Source: Candidatus Zixiibacteriota bacterium (lineage in GTDB: Bacteria > Zixibacteria > MSB-5A5 > GN15 > JAAZOE01). Taken from it: DNA of 16,764 bases. The notes under the pieces were generated by a model. The model was not told where the DNA came from, ran no database searches, and saw only the letters and a program-made list of their open reading frames with translations. The DNA lies in contig JAUUYJ010000020.1 of NCBI GenBank assembly GCA_030588275.1, forward strand, positions 1 through 16,764, written 5' to 3'. Numbering within the stretch: the first letter of the stretch is position 1; each line of letters opens with the position of its first letter. Positions 7,418 to 16,417 of this stretch are shown here, one piece after another. The translations under genes were made by a program, and so were the position numbers.

Positions 7418-8632
7418 TCAGGCATACATCGCCTTCAATTCTAAAATATTACTCGGAATGTTGACCGTTTTTGAGCAACTGGCCACGCATACCCGGCACG
7501 AAACGCAATTTGCCAAACCGTTGTCCGATGGTATATCATTCAGAACCTGTCGGGCATGGTGAAAATTGGCGTATCCTGCGGCATACATGTGTGTTCGCAT
7601 CATGGTTGGAACGTCGGCATCTTCCGGGCATGAGGTCAGGCAATCCTGGCATTGGTGGCAAAACCCCACACCAAGTTGGACATTGCTATCGGACAGGAGT
7701 TGATTCTCTTCGTCTGAATATTCCAGATTTTGGGCGACCGAAAAATTCTCGTTCATATGTTGATAATTGTCATACCCCGGTATGCAGGTCGTTATATTCT
7801 CATTTTGCATAACCCACTTCAGCGAGGCAACATTGACCACCGTAGAGTTGTATTTGGCGGCCTGACCGGCTGAGAATCGTGAACCTCCCGCCTGCGTTTT
7901 CATAGCAACAATCCCTATCCCTTTGCCATGGGCTTTTTCGATAGCTGATAAAAGTTCTTTGTTATCAGCCATTGAGACGTTTATGGAAGTTAGAACAACG
8001 TCGTAAAATTCTGTTTGGGCGCAGTTCTCGATCAATTGGGCCATATTTTTGTGGGTTGAGAATCCGATCGCTCTGATCTTTCCCTTCTTTTTTGCTTCGG
8101 TCATTCCCGCCATAATCTCTTCGTTGTTGATATCATCTATAGATGCCACTGAATGGAGGTAAAGGATATCGACATAATCCATCTGTAGCCGTTTGAGGCT
8201 CTCATCCAAGGCGATAGCAAACTCCTTTTCCATATCCCCTTTTTCAATCCGATTGCGATGTCCCCCGTGCAGTATTTTGGTGCTGATGTTAAGCTTAGCT
8301 CTGATCCCCATTTTTTTGATAGCTTTTCCCAGCATCGTCTCGTTTTGACCGGATTGATAATAGGCGGCCGTATCAATATGGCGCACACCAATATCGTACG
8401 AAGCCTGAATCAGACTGGGGTTTTTGGCATTCATCGCTCCCATACTGACGATCGGGAGTTTTATACCGGTTCGTCCCAGCGTCCGGTAAATAATTTCACC
8501 CGGTTTCTCATCCGGTTTGCCCTGGGCCAGCGCTCGCGCACCCGGTACAACCATCAGACCAGTAGCGGCGGCTGAAGCCAACGTGGTTGACAAGAAATTT
8601 CTCCGGGATATCTCTGACTTCGCTTTACCCAT
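7418..8632 (-). CDS. Tat-exported aldo/keto reductase with C-terminal 2[4Fe-4S] ferredoxin domain
   Basis: The ATG at 8632 is preferred over one 12 bases upstream because GGGAGGA sits just before it. The protein has 404 residues. A twin-arginine signal (SRRNFL, R10-R11, then a hydrophobic stretch to about residue 36) implies export already folded with cofactor. Residues about 45-315 form the aldo/keto reductase barrel: RTLGRTGIKLP, the catalytic tetrad D87, Y92, K119 and H160, and GFSTHK. Near the C-terminus are two ferredoxin clusters: CxxCxxCxxxCP (C325, C328, C331, C335) and CxxCxxCxxxC (C376, C379, C382, C386). It probably reduces a carbonyl compound or passes electrons between NAD(P)H-type chemistry and a periplasmic partner. 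The substrate is unknown. It lies 130 bases after threonine synthase with its own weak promoter. Confidence 0.9.
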   Translation of the reverse strand: MGKAKSEISRRNFLSTTLASAAATGLMVVPGARALAQGKPDEKPGEIIYRTLGRTGIKLPIVSMGAMNAKNPSLIQASYDIGVRHIDTAAYYQSGQNETMLGKAIKKMGIRAKLNISTKILHGGHRNRIEKGDMEKEFAIALDESLKRLQMDYVDILYLHSVASIDDINNEEIMAGMTEAKKKGKIRAIGFSTHKNMAQLIENCAQTEFYDVVLTSINVSMADNKELLSAIEKAHGKGIGIVAMKTQAGGSRFSAGQAAKYNSTVVNVASLKWVMQNENITTCIPGYDNYQHMNENFSVAQNLEYSDEENQLLSDSNVQLGVGFCHQCQDCLTSCPEDADVPTMMRTHMYAAGYANFHHARQVLNDIPSDNGLANCVSCRVCVASCSKTVNIPSNILELKAMYA

Positions 8633-8676
8633 GAATCCTCCCATATTGCAAACCGTTCAATTATTGCCTGATTTAT

Positions 8677-8705
8677 AGTTTACTACCTAACTTCATTTTT
8701 TGCAA
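8677..8705 (-). promoter_or_regulatory. Candidate promoter of the Tat-exported reductase
   Basis: Minus-strand TTGCAA (8705-8700) is followed after 17 bases by TAAACT (8682-8677), about 45 bases before the start codon. The -35 box is good and the -10 box weak. No terminator hairpin is visible between threonine synthase and this gene, so read-through is possible. Confidence 0.35.
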
Positions 8706-8762
8706 TTGTTGAATCCTCAGCCCCGGTGGAATCAGTAGATAGTAGTCAAGTATTAAGACCGG

Positions 8763-9953
8763 CTAAATCTCATCCTCAAGGATATCAAGATATTTATATC
8801 CGGTTCCGGTGATAAAGATAACAACCTTATCTGAATTTTTGATAAAACCGGTTTCCAGGAGCTTCCTAAAGGCGGCCAGAGATGCTCCCCCTTCAGGTGA
8901 AGAGAAGATCCCTTCTTTGGTGGCCAGCACTCGGGTCTCGTGCATGATTTGAGCATCATCAATGGCGAGAGCAATTCCGTTACTATTATATAGAGCCTCA
9001 AGAATTAAAAAATCTCCCACCGCTCCCGGTACGCGCAGGCCTGCCGCCAATGTGACCGGGTTTTGCCATTCATCGGCAACCTTATCTCCCCTCTCAAACG
9101 CTCTGGGGATCGGGGCGCACCCGGTTGACTGGACCGCAACCATTTTGGGACGCTTACTATCGATAAATCCCATCCGCTCCATTTCGTCGAATGCTTTCCA
9201 CATACCGATCAATCCGGTCCCTCCACCGGTCGGGTAAATAATGACATCTGGCAAAATATAATTAAACTGCTCGGCCAACTCGTACCCCATCGTCTTCTTC
9301 CCCTCGATCCGATACGGCTCTTTGAGAGTTGCTATCGAAAACCAACCCTCCTCAGCCGACAGTTGTGCCGCTCGTGCTCCGCAATCTTTAATCGTTCCGT
9401 CAACCTGCTCAATTTGCGCACCATGATAAACGGCATCAACCAAAAACGGTTTTGGAACATCACGTGGCATGATAATTTTGCATTCGATGCCGGCACGGGC
9501 CGAATAAGCGGCCAAAGCCGACCCGGCATTTCCAGCGGTCGGAATAATCAGCCGATTCAGCCCCAGTTCTTTGGCTCGTGAAACGGCCATCCCGAGACCA
9601 CGAGCCTTAAATGATCCGGTCGGGTTGGTTGTTTCATCTTTAAAAAAGATATTTGCACAACTCAGTTCCGGGCCGATCCCTTTCGATGGAATAAGAGCTG
9701 TCCCTCCTTCGCCAAGGCTAACCATGTTCTTGCGTAACTTAACAGGCAGAACCTCTTCATATCTCCACATCCTCCCAGAACGGCCCAATAGGGATGCCGG
9801 AGTCATAGTCGAGGCCGCTTTTTGATAATCATAATCTATCAGTAACGGCGAGCCACAACCGCAAAGCGATTGGATAGTGTCGATCTCATATCTCTTATGG
9901 CACCGAGGGCAATAGATGTCGGTTACCGTTGTTGAAGTATTGGGGTGGCTCAT
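8763..9953 (-). CDS. thrC: Threonine synthase
   Basis: A cytoplasmic PLP enzyme converting O-phosphohomoserine to L-threonine. The ATG at 9953 is preferred because AAGGA lies 8 bases upstream; a second ATG at 9962 directly abuts that site. The protein has 396 residues, as in the long family form. An N-terminal zinc-ribbon-like set (C15, C18, C31, C33: YCPRC ... CGCGSPL) is typical of archaeal-type threonine synthases. Then come VSLGEGGTAL, PLP lysine K116 in NPTGSFKARG, PTAGNAGSAL (138-147), phosphate loop TGGGTG (242-247) and a GxFxxPEGGA motif (FSSPEGGASL). No homoserine kinase or dehydrogenase is next to it, so it is not in a thr operon here. Confidence 0.93.
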   Translation of the reverse strand: MSHPNTSTTVTDIYCPRCHKRYEIDTIQSLCGCGSPLLIDYDYQKAASTMTPASLLGRSGRMWRYEEVLPVKLRKNMVSLGEGGTALIPSKGIGPELSCANIFFKDETTNPTGSFKARGLGMAVSRAKELGLNRLIIPTAGNAGSALAAYSARAGIECKIIMPRDVPKPFLVDAVYHGAQIEQVDGTIKDCGARAAQLSAEEGWFSIATLKEPYRIEGKKTMGYELAEQFNYILPDVIIYPTGGGTGLIGMWKAFDEMERMGFIDSKRPKMVAVQSTGCAPIPRAFERGDKVADEWQNPVTLAAGLRVPGAVGDFLILEALYNSNGIALAIDDAQIMHETRVLATKEGIFSSPEGGASLAAFRKLLETGFIKNSDKVVIFITGTGYKYLDILEDEI

Positions 9954-10102
9954 TTTCTCCATCCTTTATTAACGCTCCGTTCTGGTCGATAAGGTTGATA
10001 GATGAATATATATATTTTAAGCAGAAAATATCAGCTGAAATCGACCTTTCGATCTAATTTATCTGGCCGGGAACATATTTGGGTCCATGATCATTATACA
10101 TG

Positions 10103-10130
10103 TTGACAGATAACGAAAGAGAACTATATT
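10103..10130 (+). promoter_or_regulatory. Near-consensus promoter of the secreted metalloprotease
   Basis: TTGACA (10103-10108) and TATATT (10125-10130) are separated by 16 bases. The -35 box is perfect and the -10 box matches five of six. Transcription would start near 10137, giving an untranslated leader of about 80 bases that ends in a GGAGG ribosome site. Confidence 0.65.
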
Positions 10131-10215
10131 TTAATGCTGTATCGACAGTTACGGTTTCTCACCGCCCTGTTCCTGTCTTGTTACTTCATTTGAATTTTCT
10201 TGATCCGGAGGATTG

Positions 10216-13200
10216 ATGCGAATTGGAACATTTCTATTAATCACGATGATGTTGCTAACCGTTTCTTCACAAGCCGATTTCAGTACATCCAAATCATTTG
10301 AAGAAGTGCGAAAACAATCTCAGATTGCTTTCCGGCAATTACGGGGTGATTATCATCATGTAAAAACATATCAGGATAGCGATCTACCGACCCGTATTTT
10401 TGGACAGGCGTTTGGCTTTGGTGAGAACCCCCAAAGTGCGGCAGAAGGATTTGTTGCTCAATATGCAACCGTTTTGGGTGCTGAGTCAGCCGACTTGATC
10501 GCGGTCAACCGGTTTAATAAAAGTTTGGCAGTACAGCCGGTCATGTACGACCCGGGTACCGACAGTTATAAATTCAGCCTTGTTTATTATTCACAATATC
10601 GCAATGAGATTCCAGTTTTCAGATCTGAATTGCGGTTACTGGTTCGGGAGATGACCGATTATCCGGTTGTTCTGGCTGTTTCGACAATTCGCAACCTGGG
10701 TGATTTTCAACCCAGCGATAAAAATTCAGTCGATCATAAGATTGGCTTTGACGCCGCTTTGGCCGATAACCCGGCGTTGTCCGATTTTAAAAATGCGGAA
10801 ACGGTTATCTGGGCCGGGATCGAAGATGAGTACGCTCTCCCCCGTCTGGCGGTTAGCTTCACCGCATCAAACGATTTTCCTGAGAAATGGGTATATGTGA
10901 CAGATGCCTTTTCCGGAGAACTTCTTTACAAAGAAAACCAAATTATTTTTGAAGATATTTCCGGAAACGTCTCCGGTCTGGCAACCGATGGATGGGGGGC
11001 CGATATCTGCGATGAAGAAGTCTCCATGCCAATGCCATATGCGCGGGTTGTCGTTGATGGCAGTACCACAATTTACGCTGATGAAAATGGTGATTACAGT
11101 TACAGTAATTCAGGCACCGATCCTGTCGATCTGGCTTCGATGGTATGGGGAGAATTCTTTCGGGTAATAAATTATGCTGACGATCAGACCGAATTATCTC
11201 AGACCGTTACCCCGCCCGGACCGGGCGATTTTATGCACAACAATTCCAATGCTGACTGGAAACGGGCTGAAGTCAATGGTTACATTCATGCCAATGTCGT
11301 ACGTGACTATACGCTGACCTACAATCCGTCCTACCCAGTCTTATCCGGTCAGACCGAATTTCCGGTTTGGGTTAATCGAACCGATGGATACTGCCCCGGC
11401 AATGCCTGGTATAATGGGAGCTCAATCAATTTTTGTCAGGCTGGATCAATTTATCCCAACACCTCCTTTTCGACCATCATTCATCATGAATATGGTCATC
11501 ACCTGGTCAGTACCGCCGGTAGCGGACAGGGACAGTACGGCGAAGGAATGAGCGATGTGATAGGTCTTCTAATAACCGATGAAGCGGGAACCGGTTTCGG
11601 TTTTTTTGGTAGTTGCGGCTCCCCGTTGCGTTCGGGAGACAATGGACTTCAATATCCCTGCGATGGAGAAATACACAGTTGTGGGCAACTGATCTCAGGC
11701 TGTGTTTGGTCAATTAGAAATGAATTAATCATTACCTACCCGGCCGATTATCGCGATATTCTGTCAAACCTGGCAGTTAACGCCATTCTGTTGCATACCG
11801 GAACACAGATCACTCCGCAGATCACTATCGATTACCTGACGCTAGATGATGATGACGGCAATCTTTATAACGGTTCTCCCCATTTTGACGAACTGTGCGC
11901 CGGGTTTTCCGATCACAATATGGACTGTCCCGATTTAATCCCGGTTGATTTAATATTTGACGATTTGTCCGATGTCACCTTTGGAGATGGCAATGATATT
12001 CCGGTTGCGGGTGAGACGATTGAATTTGTTTTGTCGCTTGAGAATATCGGTCCCAGTGAAATTACCGATGTCAGCGTGGAGCTTTATATTGATGACGGCA
12101 TCATCAATATTCTTGATGCTCAGTCGTTTATTGGTACGATTGCGTCCGGCGGAACGGCTGGTAACAGTGGCGATCCGATCAGCTTTGAAATACCGTCTAA
12201 TTACTCCTCCCGGGTCGATTCCTTTTTCCTGATAATCACCTGGCTTGATTTCGGCGAACCGGGGATTGATACCGTCATTCGCGTCAATAATATTGGAGCA
12301 ACACATATCCTGTTTGTTGATGATGATAACAATGCCGGTGTCGAAGATTACTATGCAAAATATTTTGATTCAACCCGTACCCCGGTTGATGTCCGAAATG
12401 TCGTTACAAGCGGATCGCCCGATTCTGCTTATCTGGACCCATACGACATGGTTGTCTGGTTTACCGGAGGGGATCAGGCGACACCGTTGAACAGTACGGA
12501 AATTTCGGCCTTGAAAGGTTATATGAATCGTGGTGGTAACCTGTACTTAAGCGGACAAGGGATTGCCGCACAACTGGACAGTTTTGACCCTGCCTTCTTG
12601 AACGATTATTTGAAATCAAGTTACCTGAGCACCGGCGTTGTCCCATTACTCTTTGGTGAGGCCGGAGGAAATATATATTCATCAGCCGATACGGTTGTCA
12701 TTATCAATTCTGGAGCGGCCATCTTGAACGCCCCTGATCATCTCCTGGCGGTTGGTGCCGGAATTCCTGAGCTGTCATATTTTGGGACATCCGATTTTGC
12801 CGCCGTTACTTATTCCGGAGGCGACTATAAATTGGTCTTCAGCGGATTTGGCCTGGAAGTGATAAAAAATGGTGACCCCCGTTTTGTTGATCAAACCGAA
12901 ACGATGGTCCGGATAGTTGATTTCTTTAATTTCCAGACCCCGTCACAATATCCGGAAATTGCAAACCTATCGACCGCTTCGGCAAATTCACTCCGGCTGG
13001 TTGATCACACTCCTGACATTACCTGGGATTATTTTGATGCCGGATCGGCTCCTCAGGAGATTTTTCAGGTTCAGGTTGATGATGATGGAAATTGGGACTT
13101 TGTCGGTATGTGGGATTCAGGACCGATTGTTTCTTCCGCTACCAGTATTACCTATGATGGTTTTGGGTTACTCGATAGCGAAACGTACTTTGTTCGATCA

Positions 13201-14088
13201 CGAGTTTACAATGGAACGTTATGGTCTCCTTGGTATTTCCTCACGATTCGTCTGAATAGTCCCCCATCATTTGTGAGTGGAATGGAACCAACCAACTTGA
13301 ACGGGGCTACCGCAACACAGCCGAACTTGAGCCACAACGGCGCCCCCGATGCCGAACATGATCCGCTCTTTTATACCTACGAACTTTATTCTGACTCCGA
13401 TATGGTGACGTTGGTAACCTCAGTCACCGGCGTGGAAGCTCCGGCGAACGTTGCCACTTCGTGGCAGGTTGACTTACCACTTAATGAAGATGGGATGTAT
13501 TTCTGGCGCGTACAGGCAACCGATGGATATGAAATCGGAGACTGGTCCGGGCTGGCTGGATTCTGGGTTAATGCCATAAATCAGGAACCAACCCCGATAA
13601 ATCTTTTGTTACCTGATAGTGCTTCAGTTGTGCCAGAGGGAACCCCTACCTTGACCTGGGAAGTCTCAACCGACGGCGATTTGTATGATGAGGTCACCTA
13701 TGACTTGAAGTATTCCACATACATATCGTTTTACGCTCAAGTCAAAGTTAACGGCTTAACCGACCCACAATATACTCTCCCCGACCCGATTGTTAATGGG
13801 GAAACATATTACTGGAAAGTTACCGCCAAGGATCTGTTTGGAGCGACTTATCAGACGTCAACCTTTACTTTCACTTCAACGCTGGATGGGGATGCTAACG
13901 GTGATGGGTCGGTCAACGTTGGAGACGCAGTCTTCCTGATAAACTTTGTTTTCAAACAAGGTCCGGCTCCCGATCCGTTATTGTCGGGAGATGCTAACTG
14001 TGATGCCTCAGCCAACGTTGGAGACGCCGTTTATATTATTAATTTCGTCTTCAAGGGTGGCCCGGCTCCGGGAACCGAATGTAACTAA
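10216..14088 (+). CDS. Large secreted zinc metalloprotease (FTP/M36-like) with CARDB, Fn3-like and dockerin-like domains
   Basis: The ATG at 10216 follows GGAGG by 4 bases. The protein has 1290 residues with a Sec signal cut near residue 20. Residues about 25-240 resemble a fungalysin/thermolysin propeptide (FTP-like; FxQxxxGIPVF-type strand YRNEIPVFRSELRL). The catalytic part holds HHEYGHH, an HExxH zinc site (H424, E425, H428), with the third ligand probably E443 in GEGMSDVIG, as in gluzincins of the M36/M4 type. Then follow a CARDB-like beta domain (about 578-695), an ILFVDDD...WFTGG...GGNLYLSGQG segment like ThuA/GATase-type folds (about 698-905), Fn3-like modules (about 910-1220) and two dockerin-like repeats (about 1224-1290). 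Probably autoprocessed, extracellular or surface-bound. The protease call is firm; middle domain names are tentative. Confidence 0.88.
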   Translation: MRIGTFLLITMMLLTVSSQADFSTSKSFEEVRKQSQIAFRQLRGDYHHVKTYQDSDLPTRIFGQAFGFGENPQSAAEGFVAQYATVLGAESADLIAVNRFNKSLAVQPVMYDPGTDSYKFSLVYYSQYRNEIPVFRSELRLLVREMTDYPVVLAVSTIRNLGDFQPSDKNSVDHKIGFDAALADNPALSDFKNAETVIWAGIEDEYALPRLAVSFTASNDFPEKWVYVTDAFSGELLYKENQIIFEDISGNVSGLATDGWGADICDEEVSMPMPYARVVVDGSTTIYADENGDYSYSNSGTDPVDLASMVWGEFFRVINYADDQTELSQTVTPPGPGDFMHNNSNADWKRAEVNGYIHANVVRDYTLTYNPSYPVLSGQTEFPVWVNRTDGYCPGNAWYNGSSINFCQAGSIYPNTSFSTIIHHEYGHHLVSTAGSGQGQYGEGMSDVIGLLITDEAGTGFGFFGSCGSPLRSGDNGLQYPCDGEIHSCGQLISGCVWSIRNELIITYPADYRDILSNLAVNAILLHTGTQITPQITIDYLTLDDDDGNLYNGSPHFDELCAGFSDHNMDCPDLIPVDLIFDDLSDVTFGDGNDIPVAGETIEFVLSLENIGPSEITDVSVELYIDDGIINILDAQSFIGTIASGGTAGNSGDPISFEIPSNYSSRVDSFFLIITWLDFGEPGIDTVIRVNNIGATHILFVDDDNNAGVEDYYAKYFDSTRTPVDVRNVVTSGSPDSAYLDPYDMVVWFTGGDQATPLNSTEISALKGYMNRGGNLYLSGQGIAAQLDSFDPAFLNDYLKSSYLSTGVVPLLFGEAGGNIYSSADTVVIINSGAAILNAPDHLLAVGAGIPELSYFGTSDFAAVTYSGGDYKLVFSGFGLEVIKNGDPRFVDQTETMVRIVDFFNFQTPSQYPEIANLSTASANSLRLVDHTPDITWDYFDAGSAPQEIFQVQVDDDGNWDFVGMWDSGPIVSSATSITYDGFGLLDSETYFVRSRVYNGTLWSPWYFLTIRLNSPPSFVSGMEPTNLNGATATQPNLSHNGAPDAEHDPLFYTYELYSDSDMVTLVTSVTGVEAPANVATSWQVDLPLNEDGMYFWRVQATDGYEIGDWSGLAGFWVNAINQEPTPINLLLPDSASVVPEGTPTLTWEVSTDGDLYDEVTYDLKYSTYISFYAQVKVNGLTDPQYTLPDPIVNGETYYWKVTAKDLFGATYQTSTFTFTSTLDGDANGDGSVNVGDAVFLINFVFKQGPAPDPLLSGDANCDASANVGDAVYIINFVFKGGPAPGTECN
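13888..14085 (+). repeat. Tandem dockerin-like repeat, 99-base period (two copies)
   Basis: GATGCTAAC recurs at 13891 and 13990, a 33-codon period. Each unit encodes a calcium-loop pattern (DANGDGSVNVGDA; DANCDASANVGDA) followed by a helix and a VFKxGPAP ending. Two such units make a type-I-like dockerin. No cohesin gene lies in this window. Confidence 0.8.
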
Positions 14089-14113
14089 GAACCTTGTAAA
14101 ATAATGTTTTCCT

Positions 14114-14150
14114 AAAACGGCGTCGTCCAGATCGGCGCCGTTTTTGTTTT
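14114..14150. terminator. Strong bidirectional intrinsic terminator
   Basis: AAAACGGCG (14114-14122) pairs with CGCCGTTTT (14136-14144), followed on the plus strand by TTTTTGTTTT. The run of A before the stem gives T residues on the minus strand. It sits 25 bases after the protease stop and about 90 bases beyond the stop of the convergent lipoprotein gene, so it can serve both. Confidence 0.85.
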
Positions 14151-14235
14151 ACATGTCATAATTTTACGGTTTATTTTGTGAAGTGATACGATGGAAAGTC
14201 GTTATTGACTCACCTATCGTCATTTAGGCTAATGT

Positions 14236-15612
14236 TTAGCGCAGAGAGACTGCTTCCAGAAGATTGAACGAGTTTTTCCTGACGGTGTATTCGTCATACC
14301 GTTCCGAATAAAGCGGTTGTCCTAATCTGTCGAGATATTCAACGAGGATATCATATTTACCCACCTCAAGCTCAAAATCACCGACAAATATTTTCCCCGG
14401 AAGCAAACGGGAACACCTCAAATCGGCCGCCTCACTTACTTCAACGACAGCATCAACCGCCATCTTCTTAAGCCACCCACCCAGTCCCCCGTCGTCAACT
14501 TTCTGTTTTGTGTTGTGCGCGACAATCCCTTTTCCGATTGACCGAGCCAACGTTCGCAGATAGATGATTGATTTTTTGGCTTTGAAAACATCCTCCGCCA
14601 CCAGGGCGACATCTTCTAAAACTTGAAGTTGACCGACCTCTTTACCGTTGATGACAACCCGGATTGAAGTTACATCTGAGAACCGCTCAACGATTTTGGG
14701 TATAGCAAATTTGAAGTAATAATCTTCGGAGACCGGCATCGGAATCTGCCCGTACTCGGCATTATCAAGCCCCGGTTCATCAATTAATATTTGGACCAAA
14801 TTAAGATCCTTATCGGTCCGAAGGCGCAGATTGAATGCTTCCTTGACTGGTGACAGACCTTGCAGAGCGACGATACTGAGTATCGCCTTTTCTTCTGAGA
14901 AATACTGGACATCCGGCATTTCAAACGGATAGATATGCGGTTGTTCGATAAAAGCCCGCTTCATCAGATCCAAGTCAAGCTCGGCATCATCATAATTGCC
15001 GTCGGCGGCATACATATGCATGCTCAGGTAACGGGCAAAGGCATCATTATTGAAGCGTACTTCATCAGCCTGATAATTGATCTGAACGCGACTACTGTCG
15101 GCCGCAATTTCATTATTAAATGATTCAGCCGCCTCGCGGTATTTTCGCTCAAGCTGTTCCAGCTTTAGATTGGCCCGTTTAACCTCGACAAACGCCTCGT
15201 CAAACTGTTCCAAAGCGAGATAGCTTAAACATTTTATCAGGTTGCAGTACAGAATCTCATAATCTTCGCCGGTGTATTCCAGGGCGTTATCGTTGAGTAA
15301 AACCGACGCGGCCGCCTTTGAGATTGATCTGGTAAACAGTTCATCGGCCGCATCTTCCGCTTCGCTTAGGCGTTGATTGCTGTACTCATACCGGGCGGCA
15401 TAATGATTTGCCAACCCGGCATCAATGAAGTATAGAAAGCGGTCCTTTTCGGCATATTTATTCTGCGCCTTGGCCGCCTCAATCATAACCACGACGGTAT
15501 CAAATTGACCCGCCTGTAGTTCCACCGTGATCGGTTCGTAAAACCCTTTTTGAGTTCGAATAGAACTACATCCGACAACAGCGACGATCAATAAAAGAAA
15601 GACAAAGCGCAT
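14236..15612 (-). CDS. COG3014-like lipoprotein, TPR-type helical repeats
   Basis: From the ATG at 15612 the protein has 458 residues, with a short hydrophobic signal and lipobox VVGC (C15). A GTG at 15654, overlapping the stop of the upstream gene, gives 14 more residues and is a real alternative; neither start has a clear ribosome site. The N-terminal half is helical and TPR-like (FDTVVVMIEAAKAQNKYAEKDR, ILYCNLIKCLSYLALEQFDEAFVEVKRAN). The C-terminal half has MPVSEDYYFKFAIPKIVERF and a long VALVAEDVFKAKKSIIYLRTLARSIGK segment. This arrangement matches the uncharacterised COG3014 family. It directly follows the LpoB-like gene, which suggests a shared role at the outer membrane or cell wall. 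Confidence 0.75.
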   Translation of the reverse strand: MRFVFLLLIVAVVGCSSIRTQKGFYEPITVELQAGQFDTVVVMIEAAKAQNKYAEKDRFLYFIDAGLANHYAARYEYSNQRLSEAEDAADELFTRSISKAAASVLLNDNALEYTGEDYEILYCNLIKCLSYLALEQFDEAFVEVKRANLKLEQLERKYREAAESFNNEIAADSSRVQINYQADEVRFNNDAFARYLSMHMYAADGNYDDAELDLDLMKRAFIEQPHIYPFEMPDVQYFSEEKAILSIVALQGLSPVKEAFNLRLRTDKDLNLVQILIDEPGLDNAEYGQIPMPVSEDYYFKFAIPKIVERFSDVTSIRVVINGKEVGQLQVLEDVALVAEDVFKAKKSIIYLRTLARSIGKGIVAHNTKQKVDDGGLGGWLKKMAVDAVVEVSEAADLRCSRLLPGKIFVGDFELEVGKYDILVEYLDRLGQPLYSERYDEYTVRKNSFNLLEAVSLR

Positions 15613-15647
15613 CAGATAATAATCTGCCGTGCTTTTGGGATTTCGTT

Positions 15648-16244
15648 TTACCACTTGGTTTTACTTTTCCCAATCTCTTTTTTGATCTTCTTGGAGCCGA
15701 TCCAAACCTTTTCGTTGGTCTCGACGTTTATCAATTCAAGATCGGTTTTGTAGAAAACAACCTTGGTACCACCCAATTGATCCTCGATTGACTTAATTGC
15801 ACCGAGAAGAATGAAGTCCGCACCGGTTTCATTTCTAATTTTTTTGATCGTTTCCGGCGAGGCAAATTCTTGCTGGTCAAACCGCTCCTCCCGGACATCG
15901 TTTCTTTGCGTTGGGCGGGCGACGAATCTGATCTGACCGGAATTAATAAGCTCTCTTTCAAAGTCGGTGGTAAAGGTTTCGGTGTCGATATGTTCGCTAC
16001 TACGATTACGAATTTGACCAACCGTCACAACCGGCTTGGCTCCCTGGGCCAGGACATAGTCGCTCAACCATACCCGCCCCAAACAATCAGAAATCATTTC
16101 CTGTGAGACCAGCCGGGCATCGGTATCATTCCACTTCCCGCTCAAATCGGTTGTCGTTTCCGGGTCTAACCGATAAACTTTTTGAGCTCCACCGCACCCC
16201 AAAAGCAGGGATAAAACAATGGCGGTAAGAATTAATTTTTGCAT
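15648..16244 (-). CDS. LpoB-like outer-membrane lipoprotein (penicillin-binding protein activator family)
   Basis: A 198-residue protein with GGAGG 4 bases before the ATG and a clear lipobox LLGC (C17). The body shows the family pattern VVTVGQIRNRSSEHIDTETFTTDFERELINSG, then RFVARPTQRNDVREER, ASPETIKKIRNETGADFILLGAIKSIED and a closing strand set (YKTDLELINVETNEKVWIGSKKIKK). In enterobacteria LpoB reaches from the outer membrane to stimulate PBP1B. In distant phyla the same fold is common, but a PBP partner is not proven. Its neighbour, the COG3014-like gene, starts at or just after its stop, so the two are probably co-transcribed. Confidence 0.85.
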   Translation of the reverse strand: MQKLILTAIVLSLLLGCGGAQKVYRLDPETTTDLSGKWNDTDARLVSQEMISDCLGRVWLSDYVLAQGAKPVVTVGQIRNRSSEHIDTETFTTDFERELINSGQIRFVARPTQRNDVREERFDQQEFASPETIKKIRNETGADFILLGAIKSIEDQLGGTKVVFYKTDLELINVETNEKVWIGSKKIKKEIGKSKTKW

Positions 16245-16305
16245 AACGCCTCCATATTAAAAATATTTCTTGATCTTCACACACAGAACCTAAATCTCTT
16301 TTCAA

Positions 16306-16333
16306 AAGATATTCGAGCCACAAGTTCAATCAA
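16306..16333 (-). promoter_or_regulatory. Weak candidate promoter of the LpoB-like/COG3014-like operon
   Basis: Minus-strand TTGATT (16333-16328) is followed after 16 bases by TATCTT (16311-16306), about 60 bases before the ATG. Both boxes match only four of six consensus positions. Confidence 0.3.
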
Positions 16334-16401
16334 CTAAATTATTCAATCATTTTAGATTTATCGGAATTTGATCGCGCAATATTATCATTATTTTTTACCA
16401 A

Positions 16402-16417
16402 GATGAAACCTTTCATC
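16402..16417. promoter_or_regulatory. 16-bp palindrome, possible operator
   Basis: GATGAAA and TTTCATC are perfect inverted repeats separated by CC. The site lies in the 236-base divergent spacer, about 64 bases before the start of the membrane fusion gene. Size and placement suit a dimeric repressor of an efflux operon, but the regulator is not in the window. Confidence 0.35.

Noticed and set aside
10007..10019. Short AT alternation (TATATATATTTT) before threonine synthase
   Set aside because: Simple AT-rich spacer without a matching -35 box; not a convincing promoter or repeat.
10134..10193. A 19-codon frame with a signal-like hydrophobic translation in the protease leader
   Set aside because: Its ATG lies just before the predicted transcription start and has no ribosome site; probably chance.
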